DNA of 7,921 bases from assembly GCA_903904765.1 (NCBI GenBank), contig CAIVEA010000225.1:1-7921 (forward strand), in the 5' to 3' direction. The notes below the pieces were generated by a model that saw only the letters and a program-made list of their open reading frames with translations, ran no database searches and was not told the DNA's origin. This DNA comes from an uncultured Chloroflexota bacterium (GTDB taxonomy: Bacteria > Chloroflexota > Anaerolineae > Aggregatilineales > Phototrophicaceae). This document shows positions 1 through 5,938 of this stretch, in pieces; the stretch's first letter is position 1; each line of letters opens with the position of its first letter. The position numbers and the translations under genes were made by a program.

Positions 1-3
1 GAA

Positions 4-1182
4 ATGCTGGACAGCCGCTACATCCAGCATTTTGACGATCTGAACAATCAGTTACGCATTGACCGGATGCACAACCAAACGCTCGATACGCTGCTGATGA
101 CCGGATGGGCGGGACTGACAGCGGCGCTGGCGTTGTGGCAAACGGCACTGCTCACGGCGCTGCGCCTGTGCGGGTTGATACAAACGCGGCGGGAGGCGTT
201 GACTCTGGTCGGGCTGCAAGCGGCCTGCGGACTGGCAGCGGGCGTGACCATCAGCGCGGTCAGCAGTCACGCGGGGATGGGCGTGGCGCTGGGAATGGTC
301 GCAACGGTGGGCGGGGTGTGGCTGTGGCTATTGTTGCGGGCGGGTCGGGGTGCGCCACTCGTGAACGCCTCACGGTTGCCCGCCGCGATTTTGTGCGTCC
401 TCGTGGCGGCCTTCGTCATTGAACAGTTCAGCTTTGCCACGCTGCTCACGCAACCGCTGGTTTGGGTGTGTATCGGGTTGCTGTGGCGAGCGAGACGGGA
501 CGAACAAGACAGCGCGGCGATTCCTGCACAGCAGTCGCACCGTCTCGTGCGGGCGGTGGGGCTGGCGGCGCTGGTCATGCTGGTTGGCAGTACGGCGTGG
601 GGGTGGGTGATGCTGCTCATGAGCGCCTTCGGGTTGATCGGCGCGGCATGGGCGGGCTGGCGGCATGGGCGACCAGCAGCGGGAACGGCACTGTTGTGGA
701 TCGGCTTCGGGCTGGCGCTGGCGGTCTGGCGCGGGGGCGTGGCGGCGGCGCTGACCGCGATTCCGCTAGGGGCAACGGGCGGGCTAGTTTCTGCCGGCGG
801 CGGGCTGGCGTTGTGGGCGGGGGTGCTGCTCGTGATGGGCGGCTTGCGCCGTCCCACGCGGCGCGGGCTGCTGCTGGTGGGGTGTGCGGTGCTGTTATAC
901 AGCGCAAGCGCGGGCAGCGCAGTTTTGCAGCGGCGCGGGAACGAACTGGCGGCTTTACCCGACCCATTGGCGCTACACGCGGCGGATACAGCCTTCGATG
1001 TGGCGGCGCGGCTGGCAGTGTGGAATACGAGCGTAGTGGTGGATGCGATGCAGCTGTGGCGTACCAATCCGATGGCGCAGGCTGTGGAAGCCGAAAACCG
1101 CCTGCGTGACCTGCGGGCGCAACTGCGTGACCGGATGCCGTTTTACAACAACGCCCGCTATTACGGTGAACTGAGAGATTGA
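4..1182 (+). CDS. Multi-pass membrane protein of unknown function (possibly 5'-partial)
   Basis: I do not recognise this family. The 392-residue product is very rich in Ala, Leu, Gly, Val and Trp. Hydrophobic stretches lie near residues 29-57, 66-88, 90-112, 126-161, 181-217, 226-250, 262-280 and 287-306, suggesting about eight to ten membrane spans joined by short Arg-rich loops (for example RR near 62, WRARRDE near 161 and GLRRPTRRG near 280). The first 28 residues are polar. The last 85 form a soluble tail with a charged, probably helical stretch (NRLRDLRAQLRDR, 365-377) and end in a Tyr-rich segment. No catalytic or transporter motif is visible. The frame is still open at base 1, so the ATG at 4 may be internal and the true start upstream. 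Base composition is high G+C, like mfd. It converges on the kinase gene, whose stop is only 4 bp away. Coding is likely real: the long frame is coherent and its hydrophobic pattern is protein-like. Function is open. Confidence 0.75.
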   Translation: MLDSRYIQHFDDLNNQLRIDRMHNQTLDTLLMTGWAGLTAALALWQTALLTALRLCGLIQTRREALTLVGLQAACGLAAGVTISAVSSHAGMGVALGMVATVGGVWLWLLLRAGRGAPLVNASRLPAAILCVLVAAFVIEQFSFATLLTQPLVWVCIGLLWRARRDEQDSAAIPAQQSHRLVRAVGLAALVMLVGSTAWGWVMLLMSAFGLIGAAWAGWRHGRPAAGTALLWIGFGLALAVWRGGVAAALTAIPLGATGGLVSAGGGLALWAGVLLVMGGLRRPTRRGLLLVGCAVLLYSASAGSAVLQRRGNELAALPDPLALHAADTAFDVAARLAVWNTSVVVDAMQLWRTNPMAQAVEAENRLRDLRAQLRDRMPFYNNARYYGELRD

Positions 1183-1186
1183 ACCC

Positions 1187-3607
1187 TTAGAAATCGGTGA
1201 TTTGGGAAATATCGTCCAACATAGGTAGATAACAGGTGAAAGTGCTACCGATTCCGATCTGACTCTGCACCTGAACCCGCCCCCGATGGCGCTCAACAAC
1301 TTCTTTGACGATGGCTAACCCCAACCCCGTACCCTGTACAAGCATCTCCCGCGCCTGTGATGCGCGATAGAACCGGTCAAAAATGTGCGGCAGATCATCT
1401 TCCGAGATGCCAACCCCCTCATCCTGTATGCTGATTTCCACCCAGTTCGGCGTGTACACGGTTCGGATGTGAATGGCTTTGCCCGCTTCGGTATAGTTGA
1501 TGGCGTTGGAAACCAGATTCACCAGCACCCGTTCGATCAGGCGCGTATCGAGTAAGACCAACGGTGCATCCTTATCAACACTCAATCTCAACGTTTGCTG
1601 TTTATTGACGGCAACAGGCTCATAAGTCTTGTACACGCGCTCTACGAGTTTGTTGAGATCGTTAAGCTCAAGGTGAAGTGTGGTCTGTTCACGGCTGAAG
1701 TGCGACAGCACGCGCAGGTCTTCCAACAAGTGCTTGAGATGGTCAACCTGATCTTCCAGCGCCGACGTGTGTTCCGATAGACGTTCCGGGGTGCGCTTGA
1801 GCAAATACAAACGGGTGCTAAGGCCAGTGATGGGCGTGGCGAGATCGTGCAGCGCATCCGTGACAAAACGGGTTTTGAAGCGTTCAAACTCTTTGGACTT
1901 GGTGATGTCGCGGGCGCTGACCAGCACGCCCCAACGTGAATCCGTTTCGTCCATCTGCACCGGAATCATCACAAGGTCAATATCGCGCTTGTTCTCGCCA
2001 TCCGCGATCTGCACTTCTACTCGATGACGCTCTCCGCTTTCGATGGTGTTGAGCAGCGCCGCGCTGACCGTCTCCACCTGTTCTTCATTGACGAGCAAAT
2101 GTAGGAAATGCTCGATGGCATGCGATACCGGCGCACTAAAGGCCAACTGAAAGGCAGGATTGGCAATTTGCACATCCCCGTTGGGATGCGCCAGCGCAAT
2201 CGCATCGCTGGTGTTATCCAGAATCAGGTCAATGCGTGATTTGGCGCGGCGCAATTCGTCGGTGCGTTCCACCACCATCGTTTCTAACTGTGCCGTGTAA
2301 CGATCTAGCTGCTCCGACAGGCGCTTTTCCTCGGAGATGTCGCGGCTGTAAACGGCGAACGCGATCACCTCGCCGGAAGGGGATTTGACCGGATAAATCG
2401 AATTATCCGCCCATCCTTCGCCCACCGCATCCTCAAAGCGGACAGGTTCCCCGGTGTGCAGCACCTCATCAAAGCGCGGCTTGCGGGCAACCTGTTGATG
2501 CGCCTGCATAATTTGGAAACCGTCCTGCCCGACCAGTGCCTCCACCGTGCTACCCATCAGATCAGCTAAGGCTTTGTTCACGGTCAAGAATGTGCCATCG
2601 GTGGAGATGAGGAAGGCCACATCTATCGTGGCATCCAGCAGCGCACGCAACCGGTTTTCGCTTTCGCGCATGGCTTGTTCTGCCAGCACACGCTCGGTGA
2701 TGTCGCGGGAATTGATTACAATCCCTTTGACGATGGGATCGTTAAGCAGGTTGTTGGAGCGCGACTCCACATAGCGCCAACTACCATCCGCATGATGCAA
2801 CCGATAATCGAGCGTTCCCTGTGCCCCCGGATTGCTCACATGCTCGACATAAAACCGATTAACGCGGCCTATATCATCAGGATGGAGATAAGCAGCAACC
2901 GTGTGCCCCACAATAGCTCGCGGGTCGTAGCCCAGAATGGGGGCGATCGAGTCGCTGGCGAAAATCACTTTGCCGCGCTCATCCAGCACCGTCACCACAT
3001 CCGAAGAATTGGCGACCAGCGTTTTGAAACGCTGTTCACTCTCGCGCAACGTCCGTTCGTGAAGGATGCTTTCGGTGACATCCGTCGTACCGCCATAGAT
3101 GCCGATCAAGCGATTGTGGACGGCATCCCAGCGCGGCGTGGCATTCGAGCGTACCCAGCGAATGTCGCCGCTTTTGGTGATGATGCGTAAGACGCTGTTC
3201 GTCCCCTGATTGGTCGCTAACGTCTGCATATCCCGTGAGTCCTGTTCCAGATCGTCGGGATGCAAAACGCCGCGCCAGCCGCCCGCCACTGTCACAAATT
3301 CTTCGGGAGTATAGCCTGTGATGGCCTCCACCGCGCCGCTGAGTTCCAGCCGCCCCGCTGTGCCATCAGGATTGATATTGACGCTGTATAGATAGTCGGA
3401 GGTGACAGAGGTGATGCGTTTCAGGCGCTCTTGTTCAGCCCGCAGCGCCTGTTCGGTGTATTCATGCTGTTGGATGCGGGCTTCCAGTTCACGGTTTTGT
3501 TCTGTCAGCCGCACCTGCTCTGCCTGAAGGTTCGCCAAATCCTCCTGCGGTTTCGCAGGAGAGACTAACTGATGGATAATAGACCGGAGCCGACCAGAGA
3601 CATTCAT
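1187..3607 (-). CDS. Cytoplasmic sensor histidine kinase with four PAS domains
   Basis: 806-residue histidine kinase that should autophosphorylate on His and pass phosphate to a response regulator not present in this window. Order of domains: N-terminal coiled coil (about 20-65); PAS 1 (66-178, with LHPDD at 115-119 and a WVRSNATP strand, PAS_3-like); PAS 2 (192-306, again LHPDD at 241-245); PAS 3 (317-428); a signalling helix with VVERTDELRRAK (445-456); PAS 4 (456-571); HisKA with the H-box HDLATP, phospho-acceptor H587 and P592; and an HATPase_c domain. The ATPase has an N-box around N697/N701 (NLVSNAINYT), G1 DEGVGI (729-734), F-box FDRFYR (743-748) and G2 GTGLGL (759-764), so all catalytic boxes look intact. 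There is no signal peptide, membrane span or receiver domain; sensing should be cytosolic, with redox, light or small ligands as usual PAS inputs (ligand unknown). The ATG at 3607 follows a weak GAGAG ribosome site with 6-nt spacing. Sampled base composition (about 53% G+C) is lower than in the flanking genes. Confidence 0.95.
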   Translation of the reverse strand: MNVSGRLRSIIHQLVSPAKPQEDLANLQAEQVRLTEQNRELEARIQQHEYTEQALRAEQERLKRITSVTSDYLYSVNINPDGTAGRLELSGAVEAITGYTPEEFVTVAGGWRGVLHPDDLEQDSRDMQTLATNQGTNSVLRIITKSGDIRWVRSNATPRWDAVHNRLIGIYGGTTDVTESILHERTLRESEQRFKTLVANSSDVVTVLDERGKVIFASDSIAPILGYDPRAIVGHTVAAYLHPDDIGRVNRFYVEHVSNPGAQGTLDYRLHHADGSWRYVESRSNNLLNDPIVKGIVINSRDITERVLAEQAMRESENRLRALLDATIDVAFLISTDGTFLTVNKALADLMGSTVEALVGQDGFQIMQAHQQVARKPRFDEVLHTGEPVRFEDAVGEGWADNSIYPVKSPSGEVIAFAVYSRDISEEKRLSEQLDRYTAQLETMVVERTDELRRAKSRIDLILDNTSDAIALAHPNGDVQIANPAFQLAFSAPVSHAIEHFLHLLVNEEQVETVSAALLNTIESGERHRVEVQIADGENKRDIDLVMIPVQMDETDSRWGVLVSARDITKSKEFERFKTRFVTDALHDLATPITGLSTRLYLLKRTPERLSEHTSALEDQVDHLKHLLEDLRVLSHFSREQTTLHLELNDLNKLVERVYKTYEPVAVNKQQTLRLSVDKDAPLVLLDTRLIERVLVNLVSNAINYTEAGKAIHIRTVYTPNWVEISIQDEGVGISEDDLPHIFDRFYRASQAREMLVQGTGLGLAIVKEVVERHRGRVQVQSQIGIGSTFTCYLPMLDDISQITDF

Positions 3608-3638
3608 TCCAGACTCTCAAAATCAAATGGATCAAGTT

Positions 3639-3687
3639 AACGATCACTGTTCTTTAGGATTATATAACAAAGAACAGATTGATCGTT
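3639..3687. repeat. Long interrupted inverted repeat upstream of the kinase gene
   Basis: Left arm: AACGATCA (3639-3646) followed directly by CTGTTCTTT (3647-3655). Right arm: AAAGAACAG (3669-3677), a 2-nt interruption AT (3678-3679), then TGATCGTT (3680-3687). All 17 arm positions pair perfectly except for the 2-nt bulge, around a 13-nt centre (3656-3668) that contains the minus-strand TATAAT box. It overlaps the predicted kinase promoter, so an operator or activator site is the favoured reading. Neither side is followed by a T-run, which argues against an intrinsic terminator for the ThuA gene. The pairing is seen directly; the role is inferred. Confidence 0.85.
3659..3664 (-). promoter_or_regulatory. 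-10 box of predicted kinase promoter
   Basis: On the minus strand these bases read a perfect TATAAT, 51 bp upstream of the kinase ATG. No good -35 hexamer lies 15-18 bp upstream; that position is occupied by the arm of the inverted repeat at 3639-3687. If it is used, transcription would start near 3652, leaving a leader of roughly 45 nt, and the promoter would probably need an activator. Prediction from sequence only; the region is A+T-rich and contains other -10-like words. Confidence 0.45.
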
Positions 3688-3712
3688 TTATATTAAATAT
3701 CAGCACCTTGCA

Positions 3713-3777
3713 TGTGACTATACTCCAATTCTCAAGATTCGTAAAAAGTTCCTTCTTTAGTCACAGATTCGGTCACA
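3713..3777. repeat. Cluster of three GTCACA hexamers
   Basis: GTCACA occurs at 3760-3765 and 3772-3777 on the plus strand, exactly 12 bp apart, and inverted (TGTGAC) at 3713-3718, overlapping the candidate -10 box there. The first two copies extend to a 7-of-8 match (AGTCACAG and GGTCACAA). Such spaced hexamers can be half-sites for a regulator, but a chance origin is possible in 186 bp. Confidence 0.4.
3717..3745 (-). promoter_or_regulatory. Second candidate promoter upstream of the kinase
   Basis: On the minus strand TTTACG (3740-3745, 4 of 6 matches to a -35 box) and TATAGT (3717-3722, 5 of 6 matches to a -10 box) are separated by 17 bp. Transcription would start near 3710, giving a leader of about 100 nt that would carry the whole inverted repeat 3639-3687 as a possible RNA hairpin. 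It competes with the TATAAT candidate nearer the gene; the sequence alone cannot say which is used. Confidence 0.35.
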
Positions 3778-3793
3778 ATGACTTTACAGATGG

Positions 3794-4441
3794 CTAACGA
3801 CTGGCCCACAGTAAGCCGCGCCGCACAATCTCCCGTGCTTCTGGCACATCGAAATCGCCCACCACATGCCCTAGTGAGCAATAGAATACCCGCGCCGCGC
3901 CCCATCGCCGCGTCCAGACTACCGGCATCACCGTGCCGTTGATCCATTCCACATGTTCGCCGCTGAACGTGGTGGTCGCCAGCACCTCGTTGGAGGGGTC
4001 AACATGCATGTAATACTGTTCGGAGTGCATCCGAAAATCCGTCAGCCCCTGCATGATGGGATGGTCTTGGCGGGTGACATTCACCGTGTAATCAATGATG
4101 TTGCCGGGGTGCGCCACCCACTGTCCGCCCACCATGAACTGATAGTTGGTGTTTTCGCGGAACGAGTCGCCCATCGTGCCGTGCCAACCGCCCACACCCA
4201 CGCCTGACTGGATGGCCTCCAGCAGTCCTTTGGACTGGGCATCGGTGATCTTATCCATTGTCCATGTGGGGACGATCAAATCCAGCCCGCGCAGCTTGTC
4301 GGCATCCAGATAGCTATCCAGCGTGTTGCTGATTTCCACTTCGTAGCCCGTTTCGCGCAGCAAACCCGCAAACAGCGCCGCCGACTCGAACGGGGTATGC
4401 CCCTGCCAGCCGCCCGCCACGAACAATGCTTTTTTCGCCAT
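3794..4441 (-). CDS. ThuA-family (trehalose utilisation-like) protein
   Basis: 215-residue cytoplasmic protein with a full-length ThuA domain, a flavodoxin/class I glutamine-amidotransferase-like fold. Visible features are an N-terminal beta strand with a glycine turn ([14 protein letters not shown], 4-17), the elbow GVGGWHG (82-88), GGQWVAHPG (105-113), [10 protein letters not shown] (140-149) and the C-terminal signature with W176, W180 and RVFYCSLGH (184-192). The elbow has no cysteine (the only one is C188), so amidotransferase chemistry is not expected; the family's exact activity is poorly defined and mostly tied to sugar metabolism. A longer frame opens at 4486, but it would overlap the upstream gene and lacks this support: the ATG at 4441 has AGGAG 7 nt upstream and gives the family's natural N-terminus. 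It is probably translated from the same mRNA as the propeller gene, 10 bp upstream. No signal peptide. Family assignment is firm; substrate is unknown. Confidence 0.92.
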   Translation of the reverse strand: MAKKALFVAGGWQGHTPFESAALFAGLLRETGYEVEISNTLDSYLDADKLRGLDLIVPTWTMDKITDAQSKGLLEAIQSGVGVGGWHGTMGDSFRENTNYQFMVGGQWVAHPGNIIDYTVNVTRQDHPIMQGLTDFRMHSEQYYMHVDPSNEVLATTTFSGEHVEWINGTVMPVVWTRRWGAARVFYCSLGHVVGDFDVPEAREIVRRGLLWASR

Positions 4442-4448
4442 GTTGTTT

Positions 4449-4454
4449 CTCCTA
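4449..4454 (-). promoter_or_regulatory. Shine-Dalgarno of the ThuA gene overlapping the upstream stop
   Basis: The minus strand reads TAGGAG: the TAG stop (4454-4452) of the propeller gene and the AGGAG (4453-4449) of the ThuA gene share bases. The spacing to the ATG at 4441 is 7 nt. This decides the ThuA start and suggests translational coupling within one transcription unit. Confidence 0.85.
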
Positions 4455-5792
4455 TGATTTTGTTCCGGCGCAGCCGCCGAGAGCATTCAGATCAATTGTC
4501 CACAATCCGCCGTTCAAACCGTTGGCGACCAGCGCCAGATAGCGATCATCGGGCGAAAGCCACCAGCGGGCGCGGTCTTCGGTGGTCAGGTTCAGGGGCA
4601 GCGCCGTCAGATCGGTCAGGGTTTGCGAGGCGCTGTCGTAGCAGGCCAGCCGCGCTGAACCATCATCGGCGGGCAGCGCCACATAAATCTGGTCAGCGCC
4701 TTCTTCCGTGACCGCCCATGCTGGCGCAGGCCAGTTGTTATCGGGTGGCGTATGCTCAAACAGGCGTTCCGTTCCGGCATAGGCCGCCCGTTTCAGGTAG
4801 TAGCCGTCGTCTAAAGCAATCACCAGCCGTTCGCCATCGGGACTCGCGCCGGGGATGATGCGCGAGGGCAGGCTTTTGGGGACGGATTCGCTCAAGCTCT
4901 GCCCATCGGCGCTGGCGGTGAAATACAGCACCGGATCGCCCGTCGCGCCGTAGTAGTAGGCCAGAAAGCGCCCGTCGCGCAGCCAGTGAATGCCTTCCAA
5001 GCTGTAGCTGGAGAGCCTGTCGAACACGATGCGCTTGAATGCGCCGTCCTGTTCGGCTGTGACCACCGTACTCAGTTCGGTTTGATACACCAGCCGCCGC
5101 CCGCCTGTCGGGTCGAAGCTGATCGCGCTGTGCTGGAAGTACAGCGGGTCGCTCAAGCCCAGCGCCGCCCGCAGCGCCTCCGTCACCCGCGCCGCCTGCG
5201 GATGCTCCACGAGGGGCGTGGTCTGCGCGGCAAGCAGGTTGTATTCGCGCCATGTCTGCTGCGTGAACAAATCGCGGTAACAACCTTCGGCAAAGCGCAG
5301 GTTTTCGCCGTCAATCCATTCTACGTTGACCACATCCCCGCCCGCCACCGCCGTGATGCCTGCGGGCAGCACAGGGGCATCAGTAGCCAGCGCAGCGATG
5401 GTCTGCGTCCCTTCGGCGCTGATGTTCACACGGTCAACCGTCACATCATCCTCATACAGTTCCAGCGGGATGATGTAGCCCTGTTCCGCGCCCGGTTCGA
5501 GCGTGAACTCCGCAGGCAGCGCAGCATGACAGGCGTTCACCAGATAGCCGAAGCCCTCGGCTACGGCTTCGCCCGCTGTGTTGTAGCCTGTGGCGGTCAG
5601 CACCACATCGGTGAAGGCCACCACATCGTCATTTCGCAGCGTGCCGCGCACGTTCACCACCGGAACGCCGTACACATCCACATCGGCGCTCAAGGTTTGC
5701 GATTGAATCGTCAGGGGGGAGTCCTGCGCGGCGGCCATCGCCACTGCGCCCAGCAAAAAACCGAGTACCCATAGCACCAGCAGTCGGCGCAT
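4452..5792 (-). CDS. Exported FxLYD-like / PD40 beta-propeller protein
   Basis: 446 residues. A signal peptide is clear: MRR, a hydrophobic core (4-18), then AMAAAQ with probable signal peptidase I cleavage near residue 20-22; there is no lipobox cysteine. Residues about 28-128 resemble an FxLYD-type beta domain (a repeated 'VxGTLRND ... [12 protein letters not shown]' pattern, seen in secreted proteins of Gram-positive-like and Chloroflexota bacteria). After a linker, residues 220-436 carry about five PD40/TolB-like blades: [12 protein letters not shown] (225-236), [11 protein letters not shown] (270-280), [11 protein letters not shown] (316-326), a weak one near 357-373, and [11 protein letters not shown] (412-422). 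Four cysteines remain after cleavage (88, 171, 384, 441), so two disulfides are possible. Such propellers are usually binding or scaffold modules; no enzymatic motif is seen. The ATG at 5792 has TGAGG 5 nt upstream. It is divergent from mfd and probably leads an operon with the ThuA gene. Function unknown; export and propeller nature are fairly secure. Confidence 0.88.
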   Translation of the reverse strand: MRRLLVLWVLGFLLGAVAMAAAQDSPLTIQSQTLSADVDVYGVPVVNVRGTLRNDDVVAFTDVVLTATGYNTAGEAVAEGFGYLVNACHAALPAEFTLEPGAEQGYIIPLELYEDDVTVDRVNISAEGTQTIAALATDAPVLPAGITAVAGGDVVNVEWIDGENLRFAEGCYRDLFTQQTWREYNLLAAQTTPLVEHPQAARVTEALRAALGLSDPLYFQHSAISFDPTGGRRLVYQTELSTVVTAEQDGAFKRIVFDRLSSYSLEGIHWLRDGRFLAYYYGATGDPVLYFTASADGQSLSESVPKSLPSRIIPGASPDGERLVIALDDGYYLKRAAYAGTERLFEHTPPDNNWPAPAWAVTEEGADQIYVALPADDGSARLACYDSASQTLTDLTALPLNLTTEDRARWWLSPDDRYLALVANGLNGGLWTIDLNALGGCAGTKS

Positions 5793-5799
5793 CGCAACC

Positions 5800-5834
5800 T
5801 CACCGGATAGTCTTCGGATGTTCCTATCCGGTGA
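5800..5834. repeat. Perfect 11-bp inverted repeat in the divergent promoter region
   Basis: TCACCGGATAG (5800-5810) and CTATCCGGTGA (5824-5834) are exact reverse complements around a 13-nt centre (5811-5823) that itself contains a further CGGAT word. The repeat begins at the last base of the predicted minus-strand -10 box and ends in the Shine-Dalgarno of the propeller gene. This position fits a repressor operator, or an RNA hairpin masking the ribosome site if transcription starts further upstream. No T-run follows on either strand, so it is not a standard terminator. Confidence 0.9.
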
Positions 5835-5862
5835 TTGTAAAACAGGCGGCGGTTGCTGACGA
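5834..5862 (-). promoter_or_regulatory. Candidate promoter of the propeller-ThuA unit
   Basis: On the minus strand TCGTCA (5857-5862, 4 of 6 to the -35 consensus) and TACAAT (5834-5839, 5 of 6 to the -10 consensus) are 17 bp apart. Transcription would start near 5827, inside the inverted repeat 5800-5834, leaving a leader of about 35 nt. Prediction only. Confidence 0.5.
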
Positions 5863-5894
5863 GGTTTGTGGACTACGCCGCGCCCTATATCGTG

Positions 5895-5927
5895 TGCTAC
5901 AATCCCGAATCCGCGTTTATCAGGTGA
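5895..5927 (+). promoter_or_regulatory. Extended -10 promoter and ribosome site of mfd
   Basis: TGCTACAAT (5895-5903) is an extended -10 element, TGn plus TACAAT, with no convincing -35 box at the usual distance. Transcription would start near 5910, giving a leader of about 30 nt. AGGTGA (5922-5927) then acts as the ribosome site 11 nt before the ATG at 5939. An in-frame GTG at 5924 overlaps this site and is a less likely start. Confidence 0.5.
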
Positions 5928-5938
5928 GCATTTTCACT

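Noticed and set aside
267..1067. 266-codon minus-strand open frame opposite the membrane protein
   Set aside because: Its Ser/Pro/Thr/Ala-rich translation is the expected antisense product of a G+C-rich hydrophobic gene; the plus strand has the coherent transmembrane pattern.
1191..1203. Small palindrome AAATC-GGT-GATTT at the kinase 3' end as a terminator
   Set aside because: It has a 5-bp A+T-rich stem with a 3-nt loop and no T-run, lies within the last kinase codons, and is likely to be chance.
3743..3783. Possible intrinsic terminator after the ThuA gene (AGTCA...TGACT plus a minus-strand T5)
   Set aside because: The stem is only 5 bp with a 15-nt loop, and the T-run (3743-3747) lies about 11 nt beyond the stem. 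This is too weak to call.
3732..3947. 71-codon minus-strand frame spanning the end of the ThuA gene
   Set aside because: It overlaps the conserved C-terminal ThuA signature in another frame, and its composition (Arg, Gly, Cys-rich) is not protein-like.
4442..4486. Upstream start (4486) extending the ThuA protein by 15 residues
   Set aside because: It would overlap the end of the propeller gene, the extra residues do not fit the family N-terminus, and the ATG at 4441 has an ideal AGGAG site.
4986..5774. 262-codon plus-strand open frame opposite the exported propeller gene
   Set aside because: The opposite strand has a signal peptide, propeller repeats and a ribosome site. This frame is rich in His, Arg and Gln with no domain, typical of an antisense shadow.
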